DNA of 64,000 nucleotides. It comes from an uncultured Eubacteriales bacterium. Lineage in GTDB: Bacteria > Bacillota > Clostridia > Oscillospirales > Acutalibacteraceae. The notes under the pieces were generated by a model that did not search any database, was not told the origin of the DNA, and saw only the letters and a list, made by a program, of their open reading frames with translations. The stretch spans positions 1 to 64,000 of the forward strand of contig CAJKBQ010000010.1 in assembly GCA_905198155.1 (NCBI GenBank), written 5' to 3'. Within the stretch, counting starts at the first letter, position 1, and every line of letters starts with the position of its first letter. Positions 16,311-25,046 of the stretch are shown one piece after another. A program made the translations under genes and the position numbers.

Positions 16311-17375
16311 TCAGCCCTCCGCGTTCAGCCGGAAGCGCAGCGCGACCGGATTGTGGTCGGAATACCGGAACCCGGTATCGCGCACGGCGGCGTCCAGCAC
16401 GGTGACATTGTCCGACACCAGAAATCCGTCCACCGTCACCACATACTGTGCTGCGTGATACGGTGCGTCGGCGTTGCGGCAGCTGGGGACGTTGTCCGCC
16501 GCGATCAGCGAAATGCCCGTCCCGTCCAGCAATGCCGCGGGGAACGGCTGCGCCCAAGTGTAGGCCGCGCCGTCCGTCACGCCGAAGTGCGACGCCGAAT
16601 CGCCGAGCAGGTCTTTGTTGAAGTCGCCGCCGCACAACACATAACGGCCGGCGTCGTACTCCGCCTGCATATCGGCAATCAGCTGTTTCAGCTGATCGAC
16701 CGCGACGGTGCCGTCGGACGTGTAAGCCGACAGATGGACGTTGTACAGCACCAGCTCCGTCTCGCCCACCGGCAGCCGCGTCACGGAATAGCAGCGATCC
16801 AGATCCACCAGTTTTCGCAGCGACGATTCCACCGGCAGGCTGCGCCGCAATGCCGACGTGGCCGCGTACCGGGTGAACGTCATCAGCCCGGCGCGGTTTT
16901 TGCCGTGCGGCTGCGTCAGCGGGTACATCAGGAACGGCGAGTCCCAGTTTTCGGCCCAGACGGCGCCATAGCCGGACAGCCGATCCGTCAGCAGCTGCCG
17001 CTCGTTGAGGTGATAGGTGCGGGTACCGGATTCGTCCACCTCCTGCACCAGCAGCAGGTCGGGCGATTCGTCCGTCAGCATCGTTCCGATCGCGTCCAGA
17101 TTCTGCGTCAGCCGCTCCTTGGAAATGGCCCATGAACGCGTGCCGCCGTCCATGAAGAAATCGAAATCCGGCTCGTATGCGCCAAAGCCCATGTTGAATG
17201 TCATCAATTGGTATTCCGTTTCGGTTTCCAGCGCGGTTTGCGGCGCGTGTTCCACCGTCAGGGATTGATTGTCCGGCACGCGGTGGTAATCGATCAGCAC
17301 ATACGCAACGTATGCAACAACGGCGACCAGCACCACCAGCACCGCAATCCCCAGTATTTTCAGCAATCGTTTCAT
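16311..17375 (-). CDS. Membrane-anchored endonuclease/exonuclease/phosphatase-family hydrolase
   Basis: 354 aa. An N-terminal membrane anchor (GIAVLVVLVAVVAYVAYVL) is followed by an EEP fold: TFNMGF, LLLVQEVDESG with the metal-binding Glu, NVHLSA, CGGDFNKD and SDHNPV at the end with the catalytic Asp-His. Such enzymes cut phosphodiesters in nucleic acids, lipids or inositol phosphates. The extracytoplasmic location and the neighbouring acyltransferase favour a lipid substrate, but this is inference. Start ATG 17375 has AAGGGTG upstream. Confidence 0.8.
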   Translation of the reverse strand: MKRLLKILGIAVLVVLVAVVAYVAYVLIDYHRVPDNQSLTVEHAPQTALETETEYQLMTFNMGFGAYEPDFDFFMDGGTRSWAISKERLTQNLDAIGTMLTDESPDLLLVQEVDESGTRTYHLNERQLLTDRLSGYGAVWAENWDSPFLMYPLTQPHGKNRAGLMTFTRYAATSALRRSLPVESSLRKLVDLDRCYSVTRLPVGETELVLYNVHLSAYTSDGTVAVDQLKQLIADMQAEYDAGRYVLCGGDFNKDLLGDSASHFGVTDGAAYTWAQPFPAALLDGTGISLIAADNVPSCRNADAPYHAAQYVVTVDGFLVSDNVTVLDAAVRDTGFRYSDHNPVALRFRLNAEG

Positions 17376-17397
17376 TTTTCTGCACCCTTTCCGTGTT

Positions 17398-18702
17398 TTA
17401 TCCGCGAAGGACATCGATCACCAGTGGACGCGCTGCCGGTTGGCGGCCGCCGAGCGTAAATGCGGACGCGCACGCGGCTGCCGCATCGTCCAAAGCGCCT
17501 AGGCGGCTTGTGTACAGCCGGCACAGCACGTCGCCGCGGCGCACCGGGTCGCCCACCGTGTGCGCCAGTACGATTCCCGCGCCCGGATCCACCGGCGCGT
17601 CTTTGACGGTACGTCCGGCGCCCAGATGGACGCTTGCGCGGCCCAGCTGCCCGGCGTCGATGCGCGTCACATAGCCGTCCGCCGGGGCGCATACCGCGCG
17701 GGTCTGCGCGCTGCGCGGCAGGCGGTCGGGATCGTCCAGCACGCGGACATCGCCGCCCTGCGATGCAATCCAGTCGCGCAGCTTGGCGAATGCCGCGCCG
17801 GAATTCAGCGCGGCTTCCGCGCGGGTCTGCGCCGTTTCCGGCGGGATATCCAGCGCAAGGGATGCCATCTCCGCCGCCAGCCGGACGCTGAGCGTTCGAA
17901 TATCGCCGCGCACTTCGCCGCGCAGCACGCGGATGGCCTCCGCGGTTTCGACCGCATTGCCGATGGCGCTGCCCAGCGGCGCGTCCATATTCGTCAGCAG
18001 CGCTGTCACCCGGCGGCCGCACCGGCGGCCGATTTCCACCATTTTTTCAGCCAGCGCACGGGCATCGTCCGCCGTTTTCATGAACGCGCCCGACCCCACT
18101 TTGACGTCCAGCACGATATTGCGCGCGCCGGCCGCCAGCTTTTTGCTCATCACGCTGGACGCAATCAGCGGGATGGACTCCACCGTGGCGGTCACGTCGC
18201 GCAGCGCGTACAGTCGTTTGTCCGCCGGGGCCAGGTTGCCGGTTTGGCTGACCAGCGCCAGCCCAATCCGCGCGGCCTGGTCGCGGAACTGCACTTCCGG
18301 CAGGTCGGTACGGTAGCCGGGGATGGCTTCCAGTTTGTCGATGGTGCCGCCGGTATGCCCCAGCCCGCGGCCGGACATTTTGGGCACGATCACGCCCAGC
18401 GCCGCCGCAATCGGCCCGGCGATCAGCGAGGTTTTGTCCCCCACGCCGCCGGTGCTGTGCTTGTCGGCGGTGCGGATCCCCAGCGACGACCAGTTGAGCC
18501 GGTCGCCGGAATCCGCCATGCATTCGGTCAGTGCCGCCAGCTCCGCATCGGTCATCCCGCGGAAGTAAATCGCCATCAGCATCGCCGCGGTCTGGTAGTC
18601 CGGCGCGGTGCCGTCCGTGACGCTGCGCACGAAATAGGCGATCTCCGCCTGCGTCAGCGCGCAGCCGTCCCGCTTGCGGCGCAGAATATCCAGCAGTTCC
18701 AT
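17398..18702 (-). CDS. Pyrimidine-nucleoside (thymidine) phosphorylase
   Basis: Phosphorolysis of thymidine, deoxyuridine and uridine in the cytoplasm, for nucleoside salvage. The 434-aa product contains KHSTGGVGDKTSL and SGRGLGHTGGT, the conserved phosphate and substrate loops, and the C-terminal domain typical of DeoA/Pdp. Start ATG 18702 has GGAGG 8 nt upstream; the long upstream extension of the frame has no match. It is the first gene of an operon with the EEP hydrolase (22-nt gap) and acyltransferase. Confidence 0.92.
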   Translation of the reverse strand: MELLDILRRKRDGCALTQAEIAYFVRSVTDGTAPDYQTAAMLMAIYFRGMTDAELAALTECMADSGDRLNWSSLGIRTADKHSTGGVGDKTSLIAGPIAAALGVIVPKMSGRGLGHTGGTIDKLEAIPGYRTDLPEVQFRDQAARIGLALVSQTGNLAPADKRLYALRDVTATVESIPLIASSVMSKKLAAGARNIVLDVKVGSGAFMKTADDARALAEKMVEIGRRCGRRVTALLTNMDAPLGSAIGNAVETAEAIRVLRGEVRGDIRTLSVRLAAEMASLALDIPPETAQTRAEAALNSGAAFAKLRDWIASQGGDVRVLDDPDRLPRSAQTRAVCAPADGYVTRIDAGQLGRASVHLGAGRTVKDAPVDPGAGIVLAHTVGDPVRRGDVLCRLYTSRLGALDDAAAACASAFTLGGRQPAARPLVIDVLRG

Positions 18703-18744
18703 CGCGTGTTCCTCCGGTTTCGTGTTGAAATTTGATTTATACAT

Positions 18745-18773
18745 AGTATAGCACAATCCGGCACCGATGTCCA
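18745..18773 (-). promoter_or_regulatory. Promoter of the nucleoside phosphorylase operon
   Basis: Minus strand TGGACA (18768-18773), 17-nt spacer, TATACT (18745-18750). Confidence 0.7.
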
Positions 18774-18790
18774 CACATTTTGAAAAAGCC

Positions 18791-18819
18791 TTGACAGCGC
18801 GGCGATTCGACGGTATAAT
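18791..18819 (+). promoter_or_regulatory. Promoter of the TetR operon
   Basis: TTGACA (18791-18796), 17-nt spacer, TATAAT (18814-18819). The -10 is followed by the A/T-rich ATGTTATATGATATATAT, which could hold an autoregulatory site. Confidence 0.85.
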
Positions 18820-18872
18820 AATGTTATATGATATATATTGACGAATACACATTTCAGAAAGGGTCCTGCGGA

Positions 18873-19508
18873 ATGGCACCAAAAGTAAAATTCACCAAAG
18901 ACGAGATGGTTGCGGCGGCCGTACAGGTCGTGCGGAACGGCGGGATTGACCGGTTGACTGCGAAATCCTTGGCGGCGCAGCTGGGCACTTCCACCCAGCC
19001 GATTTTCACCTGTTTTGCGACGATGGACGCCGTCAAAGCGGAAGTGACCGCCGCGGCCGAGCGGATTTACGACGGCTACGCCGCCAAAGGGCTGGCCGAC
19101 CCGCGGCCGTTTTTCGGGTTCGGGATGCAGTACATCCAGTTCGCCCGGACGGAACCGCAGTTGTACCGCCTGCTGTTTTTGAACCCGGACGGTCCGGACG
19201 GCGGCGCGATGGCCGCGATGACGCATTCGCTGGCGCTGGTGCGGCCGTCGATGATGGAGATTTACCGGATCACTGCGGCAGAGGCCGACCGCTATTTCCG
19301 CGACCTGTGGCTGGTGGTGCACGGGCTGGCGACGCTGATTGTCACCGGCAGCTGCCCGTACTCCGACCGCGATATTGGCCAAATACTCACCGAAGTCAGC
19401 GTGAGCATCTGCAAAGCGATCAAGGAAATTCCCGGATTTTCCGACGGGACGTTTGACCGCGACGCGGTGTTCGGCGCGCTGATCGGCGCGCCGGGCGACG
19501 AAAAATAA
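18873..19508 (+). CDS. TetR/AcrR-family regulator
   Basis: 211 aa. The N-terminal helix-turn-helix (ARRSL-like ITAKSLAAQLGTSTQPIF, about residues 30-50) is typical of TetR proteins that have TQPIF/TPAIY at the recognition helix, and the C-terminal ligand domain is WHG/TetR_C-like. I chose ATG 18873 with AAAGGG 9 nt upstream; the ATG at 18828 lies only 9 nt after the promoter -10. It leads an operon of four further genes and probably autoregulates it. The ligand is unknown. Confidence 0.82.
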   Translation: MAPKVKFTKDEMVAAAVQVVRNGGIDRLTAKSLAAQLGTSTQPIFTCFATMDAVKAEVTAAAERIYDGYAAKGLADPRPFFGFGMQYIQFARTEPQLYRLLFLNPDGPDGGAMAAMTHSLALVRPSMMEIYRITAAEADRYFRDLWLVVHGLATLIVTGSCPYSDRDIGQILTEVSVSICKAIKEIPGFSDGTFDRDAVFGALIGAPGDEK

Positions 19509-19548
19509 CCGGATGGCGGTGCGCTGCACCGGAAAGGACGTGGGATTT

Positions 19549-20181
19549 ATGTTCCGTTACCCGTTGGAAGATCAACTGCCGTACACGCTGCTGGCGTTGC
19601 TGGCGCTGGCGCTGTTTTACGGAATTTACTTTGCCAAAATGCTGGCCCAAAAGCGCCGCGGCATCCGCACGCACCAAATCGGCCGCCGGAAAGAGAAAAA
19701 GCTGCACACCGTGGAAACGCTGATGTCCGTCGCGACGCTCGGCGTGGTGATCGCGCAGTTGGCGTCGATTGCGCTGGGGTGGAGCGCGATGCCGTCCGGC
19801 GCGCGGTTCACCGGGTTTGCGCTGGGGCTGCTCGGCGACGGAATTTTCCTGGCGGCGGTGCTGTGCATGAAAGACAGCTGGCGCGCCGGGATCCCCGAAA
19901 ATGACCGCACCGCCATGATTACCACCGGCATTTATGCGGTCAGCCGCAACCCGGCGTTCGTCGGGTTCGACCTGATGTACATCGGCGTGCTGCTGATGTA
20001 CTGCAACCCGCTGACGGGGGTGTTCACGGTGTTTGCGATTGTGATGCTGCATTTCCAGATTTTGCAGGAGGAACGGTACCTGCCGACGGTGTTCGGCGAA
20101 TCGTACCGTGCGTACAAAGCAACTGTGCGGCGCTACTTGGGGCGGTACCCGCAGAAAGGGCGAAAATCAAATGGCGTTTGA
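19549..20181 (+). CDS. ICMT/PEMT-like membrane methyltransferase family protein
   Basis: 210 aa with about four membrane helices and the C-terminal isoprenylcysteine/phospholipid methyltransferase signature: TGIYAVSRNPAFVGF, then QEERYLPTVFGESY. The methyl donor would be S-adenosylmethionine; the acceptor is unknown. ATG 19549 is preceded by GGAAAGGACG. The gene overlaps the next by 11 bp. Confidence 0.8.
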   Translation: MFRYPLEDQLPYTLLALLALALFYGIYFAKMLAQKRRGIRTHQIGRRKEKKLHTVETLMSVATLGVVIAQLASIALGWSAMPSGARFTGFALGLLGDGIFLAAVLCMKDSWRAGIPENDRTAMITTGIYAVSRNPAFVGFDLMYIGVLLMYCNPLTGVFTVFAIVMLHFQILQEERYLPTVFGESYRAYKATVRRYLGRYPQKGRKSNGV

Positions 20182-20809
20182 CTTCAAGAAAGAATACAAA
20201 GAATTTTATATGCCGAAAGCTGCGCCGGAGATTGTCACCGTGCCGCCGATGAACTACATTGCCGTGCAGGGCGTCGGCGACCCCAACGATTCCGCTGGGG
20301 CATACCAGGCCGCCATCGGCCTGCTGTACGGCGTCGCATACACGATCAAAATGAGCAAAAAGGGCGACCACCGGATCGACGGGTATTTTGATTTCGTCGT
20401 GCCGCCGCTGGAAGGGTTCTGGCAGCAGCCGGGCACGGACGGCTTCGACTGCACGCGCAAGCAGGATTTCCGCTGGATTTCCGTGCTCCGGCTTCCGGAC
20501 TTCGTGACGCCGGCGGACGTGGACTGGGCGATCGCCGAAGCTTCCGCAAAAAAGAAGCTGGATTTTTCCGCGGTGGCGTTCCGATCCATCGACGAAGGGG
20601 TCTGCGTCCAGATGCTGCACGTCGGCGCGTTCGACGACGAACCGGCCAGCGTCGCCCGGATGGACGCATTCGCCGAGGCGAACGGATATGGACCGGATTT
20701 TTCCGATGCGCGGCTGCACCACGAAATTTATCTGTCCGATGCGCGGCGGGTGCCGCCGGAAAAATGGAAAACCGTTATCCGGCACCCGATTCGCAAGTTG
20801 AATCCGTAA
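20171..20809 (+). CDS. GyrI-like small-molecule-binding protein
   Basis: 212 aa of the COG4832/GyrI-like type (YESVIAVQG-type opening PPMNYIAVQGVGDPN, then FDFVVPPLEGFW and KKKLDFSAVAF). The family binds or hydrolyses small toxic molecules and often sits beside TetR or MerR regulators, as here. Start ATG 20171 has AAAGGG upstream. A role in xenobiotic response with the TetR regulator is inferred. Confidence 0.8.
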   Translation: MAFDFKKEYKEFYMPKAAPEIVTVPPMNYIAVQGVGDPNDSAGAYQAAIGLLYGVAYTIKMSKKGDHRIDGYFDFVVPPLEGFWQQPGTDGFDCTRKQDFRWISVLRLPDFVTPADVDWAIAEASAKKKLDFSAVAFRSIDEGVCVQMLHVGAFDDEPASVARMDAFAEANGYGPDFSDARLHHEIYLSDARRVPPEKWKTVIRHPIRKLNP

Positions 20810-20825
20810 AAAGGAGGATTTGATT

Positions 20826-21383
20826 ATGGAGTATCATCAAACTGTCACCCTGAAAAACGGCGCTGCGTGCACGGTGCGCAGCGGCACGGCTGCCGACGGC
20901 GCGGCCGCGCTGGCAATGTTTCTCCGGTCGCACGGCGAAACGGATTTTTTGACATCGTACCCCGACGAAAACCGGATGGACGATGCGCAGGAGTCGGAAT
21001 TTTTGGTACGCACCGCCGAAAATCCGCGCGCCGCAGAGCTGCTGGCCGTGGTGGACGGCGCGGTGGTGGGGCTGGCGGGCGTCACACCCGTCGGAACGCG
21101 GGACAAACTCCACCACCGCGCGACATTCGGCATCAGCGTTTTGCAGGCGTACTGGGGACTGGGCATCGGCCGGGCGCTGACCGAAGCGTGCATCGAATGC
21201 GCGCGCCGCGCCGGGTACACGCAGCTGGAATTGGAGGTCGTCGCGGACAATGCGGCCGCCGTCGCGCTGTACGAACGCGTCGGGTTCCAAGTCTACGGCC
21301 GCAACCCCAAGGGATTCCGGCCGCGCACCGGCGGCTGGCAGGAGCTGATCCTGATGCGGCGAGCGCTGGACGGCGAGGCGTGA
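20826..21383 (+). CDS. GNAT-family N-acetyltransferase
   Basis: 185 aa. The acetyl-CoA binding motif A is GISVLQAYWGLGIGRALTEA, followed by LELEVVADNAAAVALYERVGF, the standard GNAT C-terminal strand-helix. Substrate unknown (amine of a small molecule or protein). I chose ATG 20826, which has AAGGAGG 8 nt upstream. The next gene starts one base after its stop, so it is part of the TetR operon. Confidence 0.88.
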   Translation: MEYHQTVTLKNGAACTVRSGTAADGAAALAMFLRSHGETDFLTSYPDENRMDDAQESEFLVRTAENPRAAELLAVVDGAVVGLAGVTPVGTRDKLHHRATFGISVLQAYWGLGIGRALTEACIECARRAGYTQLELEVVADNAAAVALYERVGFQVYGRNPKGFRPRTGGWQELILMRRALDGEA

Positions 21384-21384
21384 A

Positions 21385-22203
21385 ATGCGGCACGAAATCT
21401 ACGCCGACTGGAACCCGTGGCACGGCTGCACCAAAATCAGCCCGGGGTGCAAATACTGCTATGTGTACCGGCAGGACGAGATGTACGGCGCGCAAACGGC
21501 CAGCAGTTTGTGCCGCAAAACGGCGAATTTTTACCTGCCGCTCCGCAAACACCGCGACGGCAGCTTCCGGATTCCGCCCGGAAAGATGGTTTTCACCTGC
21601 TTCACGTCGGACTTTCTGCTGGCCGACGCCGACCCCTGGCGCGGCGAGTGCTGGCGGATGATGCGTCAGCGCAGCGACTGCCGGTTCTACTTTTTCACCA
21701 AGCGGATTGACCGGCTGGCCGAATGTCTGCCGCCGGACTGGGGCGACGGGTACGACAATGTGTGCATCGGATGCACCGTTGAAAATCAGGATCGCGCCGA
21801 CTACCGGCTGCCGATTTTCCGGTCGCTGCCCATCCGGCACCGGTCGATCATTGCCGCGCCGCTGCTGGAACGGATCGATTTGTCGCCGTATTTGGGCAGC
21901 GACATTGAGGAAGTGTCGGTCGGCGGCGAATCCGGCGCTTCGGCGCGCCCGTGTGACTACGACTGGGTGCTGGATTTGCGGGCGCAGTGCGTCGTGCATC
22001 AGGTGCCGTTTTGCTTCCACCAAACCGGCGCGTACCTGATTAAAGACGGCAAGCGGTACCGGATTCGGCGCGGGTATCAGATTCCGCAGGCGCGGAAGGC
22101 CGGAATCGATTACCGGATTGGGGAATACTTTGTGCCGGAATCCGCCGCGCCGTACTGGAATGTTTCGCAGGAGGAGATGGGGGAGCAGTTGGAGTTTTCG
22201 TGA
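21385..22203 (+). CDS. DUF5131 (phage Gp37/Gp68-type) Cys-cluster protein
   Basis: 272 aa. The N-terminus reads DWNPWHGCTKISPGCKYCY, a C-x6-C-x2-C cluster resembling a radical-SAM Fe-S motif, then FTSDFLLADADPWR and VCIGCTVENQ. The family (DUF5131, phage Gp37/Gp68) is common on phages and mobile DNA and its function is not established. It is the last gene of the TetR operon, joined to the GNAT gene without a gap. Confidence 0.8.
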   Translation: MRHEIYADWNPWHGCTKISPGCKYCYVYRQDEMYGAQTASSLCRKTANFYLPLRKHRDGSFRIPPGKMVFTCFTSDFLLADADPWRGECWRMMRQRSDCRFYFFTKRIDRLAECLPPDWGDGYDNVCIGCTVENQDRADYRLPIFRSLPIRHRSIIAAPLLERIDLSPYLGSDIEEVSVGGESGASARPCDYDWVLDLRAQCVVHQVPFCFHQTGAYLIKDGKRYRIRRGYQIPQARKAGIDYRIGEYFVPESAAPYWNVSQEEMGEQLEFS

Positions 22204-22211
22204 AAAAAACA

Positions 22212-22255
22212 GGTTCTGTCACGCTTACCGCGACACGGGCAAGCGTGACAGAACC
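22212..22255. terminator. Bidirectional terminator
   Basis: Perfect 15-bp stem GGTTCTGTCACGCTT / AAGCGTGACAGAACC, flanked by A7 on the left and ATTTTAT on the right, between the convergent DUF5131 and sbcC genes. Confidence 0.9.
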
Positions 22256-22258
22256 ATT

Positions 22259-25024
22259 TTATACCAAAATTTCCGCCGTGCTGCCGCCGGTCGGCAGCTT
22301 CCGCACCACGATCTGCCGGTCGATGCGCGATTTCAGCTCGGCGACGTGCGAGATGATGCCCACCAGTCGGTCGCTGCCGGACAGCGATTCCAGCGTCCGC
22401 ACCGCCTGCCGCAGCGCTTCTTCGTCCAGCGAGCCAAACCCTTCGTCCACGAACATCGTGTCCAGCCGGATGCCGCCCGCCGCGGACTGGATTTCGTCCG
22501 ACAAGCCCAGCGCCAGCGCCAGCGACGCCTGGAACGATTCGCCGCCGGACAGTGTCTGCACGCTGCGCTCCGACCCGTTGGTGTGGTCGATCACGTCCAG
22601 CTCCAGCCCGCTTTGGCTTTGATTGTTGGCGGCCGTGCGGCGGCGGCGCAGCTCGTACTGCCCGCCGGTCATTTGCAGCAGCCGCACGTTGGCCCGGCCG
22701 ATGATCCGGTCAAAATACGCCCGCTGCGCGTACGCTTCCAGCATAATTTTCTCTTTGCCGGTCAGCGTCCCGTTGGCGGTGTCGGACAAGGCGCGGACGG
22801 ACGCCCAGTCGCGCTCCAAATCTGCCTGCGCCGCGGCCGTGCGCGCAATCTCCTGCCGGACGCGGTCATTGGCTGACCATCGCGTCCGCGCGGCCTGCTC
22901 AGCGGCGCGGACTTCGGCTTTCTTCGCACGGCACGCGGCCTGCGCCGCGGTCAGCGCATCCAAATCCACCGACGGTGCCGTGCGCAGCCGTTCTTTCAGC
23001 TGCGCCGCCTGACCGTTCAATTGCGCCGATTCCTGCGCGCATTGTGCCGTCTGTGCGGCTGCATCGTCCAGCCGGGCTTTCATCGACCGGATTTGCGCCT
23101 CCAGTGCCCGGCACGCTGTTTCTGCCTGCGCCCTGCTTTCGCAGCGCAGCTGCGTGCGCCGCTCCGCAATCTGCGTCCGGATCGTTTGCAGCTGTACATC
23201 GGCCGCTGTCTGCGCCGTGCGGAGTTCCGTCAGCTGCTGCGCCGTCTGCGCGTACGCCGTCTCCAGTTCAGCGGCACGGCTGATCAGCAGTTCCTTCTGC
23301 CGAACCCGTGCCTGCTCCGCCGCAATCTGCGCCGTAACCGCCGCCAATTGATCCCGTGTTTCGCGGAACAGCCCGTTCAGCCGGTCGCGCAGCGCTTCCG
23401 CCGGGCAGTCCCCCACCATCGCCGCAATGGCCGATTGCAGTGCGGCGGTTTTTTCCGTCCATGCGCCATGCAGTTGACCGGCGTGCAGGCTGGCCGCCTG
23501 CGCCTCGCGATCGGCCTGCTCTGCCGCCGAACGGCTTTTCGCCAGCGTTTGCCGATCGACGGGCTGCGCCGGCGCGGACGCCGGATGCGGATGGCTGCGC
23601 GACCCGCACACCGGGCACGGTTCCCCGTCCCGCAGTTCGGCCGCCAGCACCCCGGCCTGTGCATCCAGATACGCGCGGTACTGTGCGTCGAACCGGGTAC
23701 GCAGCTGCTGCGCACGGTCGCCGGCCGCCTGGTATGCCGCCTGCGCGCGGCGTAGTTCTTCGGCAGTCTGGGCCTGGGCTTTCCGATCCTGCGCCAGGCG
23801 ATTCAGCTGGGTCATGCGGGCGGCGAGCACGTCCCGCTCGCCCTCCTGCCGCGCCAATGCCACGCCGGCATCGGCCAATGCGGCGGCTTCCTGCGCGACT
23901 GCCGCGCGTTCGGACGCCTGGACGGACGCTTGCTGCTCCGCCTGGACGCATTGCAAATTCAGCTGCGCACACTGCTGCGCGGCCTGCTTTTCCGCCGCGC
24001 ACGCCTGGTCAAACGCATCGTACAGCGGCAGCTCCGCCGTCATCTGCGCATACAATGCTTCTAGCGCCGGCAGTTTTTCCTGTTCCGCTTCCAGCGATTC
24101 CTGCGCTGCGCGCAGCGTTTGCAGTCGCTCATGTGCCGCCGCCTGCTGCTGCGCGACCGATTGCAGCTGTGCACGGTCGGCGGCCGCCGCTTCGGCCTGC
24201 GCCCGGCGCCGGGTCAGCTGCTCGTCCTTCTGTTCCAGCTCGGCAAGCGCGGTTGCGGCCGCGGCAATGCTTCGTTCGTCGTCCGCCAGCAATTCCGCCA
24301 GCAGCGTCTGCGTTTCGGCAAACGGCAATTCTCCGGCGTGGGCGCGCCGGACGTCGAATGCACGCACGTCCGCGTCGCTGCACACGATCCCGCCGATGAA
24401 TTGGCGCAGGCTGCGCTGCGCTTCGGCATACTGCGCACCCAGCCGGGCGGACGCGTCTTTGAGCCGCAGCTGCAAGGTTTGGAACCGCTCGGTCTGGAAG
24501 ATTTGGCGGAAGATCCGACGGCGTTCGTCCGTTTTGGCTGTCAGCAGCTTGCGGAAATCGCCCTGCGCCAGCATCGCAATCTGCATAAACTGATCCCGAT
24601 CCACGCCCAGAATCAGCTTGATCTCCGCCTCCACGTCGCGCGGGCGCGTGAGGATGCGCCCGTCCGGCAGGTGCAGCTCGGCGGACGCTTTTTCTTTCGT
24701 TTCGCCGGTGCCGCGCTTGGCGGGGCGCGTGTATTCCGGGTTGCGCCGCACGGTATATTCCGCGCCGCGGTACGCGAACGTCAGCGCCACATACGTCGGC
24801 GTTTCGGGGCGGGCGTACTGCGACCGCAGCATCTCCGGCTTGCGGTCGTCGCCGCTGGCCGCGCCGTACAGCGCATAGGTGATCGCGTCGAACACCGTCG
24901 TTTTGCCCGCGCCGGTGTCGCCGGTAATTAAGTACAGTCCGCTGCGGCCCAGCCGGTCCAGCGGCAGCGTCAATTCCCCGGCGTACGGCCCAAACGCCGA
25001 CATCGTCAATCGCAATGGTCTCAC
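22259..25024 (-). CDS. sbcC: SbcC exonuclease subunit (Rad50-like)
   Basis: ATPase subunit of the SbcCD nuclease, which opens DNA hairpins and removes protein-blocked ends. The product is 921 aa. N-terminal Walker A is GDTGAGKT. Long Ala/Gln/Arg-rich coiled coils surround a central zinc hook CPVC (GEPCPVCGSRSHP), and the C-terminal signature LSGGES is followed by Walker B FVDEGF. I chose GTG 25024 (VRPLRLTMSAFGPYAG, the usual SbcC opening) with GGATG upstream. An ATG frame 14 codons earlier overlaps sbcD and lacks a ribosome binding site. It is the second gene after sbcD. Confidence 0.93.
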   Translation of the reverse strand: MRPLRLTMSAFGPYAGELTLPLDRLGRSGLYLITGDTGAGKTTVFDAITYALYGAASGDDRKPEMLRSQYARPETPTYVALTFAYRGAEYTVRRNPEYTRPAKRGTGETKEKASAELHLPDGRILTRPRDVEAEIKLILGVDRDQFMQIAMLAQGDFRKLLTAKTDERRRIFRQIFQTERFQTLQLRLKDASARLGAQYAEAQRSLRQFIGGIVCSDADVRAFDVRRAHAGELPFAETQTLLAELLADDERSIAAAATALAELEQKDEQLTRRRAQAEAAAADRAQLQSVAQQQAAAHERLQTLRAAQESLEAEQEKLPALEALYAQMTAELPLYDAFDQACAAEKQAAQQCAQLNLQCVQAEQQASVQASERAAVAQEAAALADAGVALARQEGERDVLAARMTQLNRLAQDRKAQAQTAEELRRAQAAYQAAGDRAQQLRTRFDAQYRAYLDAQAGVLAAELRDGEPCPVCGSRSHPHPASAPAQPVDRQTLAKSRSAAEQADREAQAASLHAGQLHGAWTEKTAALQSAIAAMVGDCPAEALRDRLNGLFRETRDQLAAVTAQIAAEQARVRQKELLISRAAELETAYAQTAQQLTELRTAQTAADVQLQTIRTQIAERRTQLRCESRAQAETACRALEAQIRSMKARLDDAAAQTAQCAQESAQLNGQAAQLKERLRTAPSVDLDALTAAQAACRAKKAEVRAAEQAARTRWSANDRVRQEIARTAAAQADLERDWASVRALSDTANGTLTGKEKIMLEAYAQRAYFDRIIGRANVRLLQMTGGQYELRRRRTAANNQSQSGLELDVIDHTNGSERSVQTLSGGESFQASLALALGLSDEIQSAAGGIRLDTMFVDEGFGSLDEEALRQAVRTLESLSGSDRLVGIISHVAELKSRIDRQIVVRKLPTGGSTAEILV

Positions 25025-25046
25025 AAATCTCGCATCCTTTCTCCCG

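Noticed and set aside
15227..16405. 392-codon plus-strand frame over the acyltransferase
   Set aside because: No ribosome binding site; antisense composition; the minus-strand gene has family motifs.
17560..18735. 391-codon plus-strand frame over the nucleoside phosphorylase
   Set aside because: Antisense shadow; the opposite frame has conserved phosphorylase loops.
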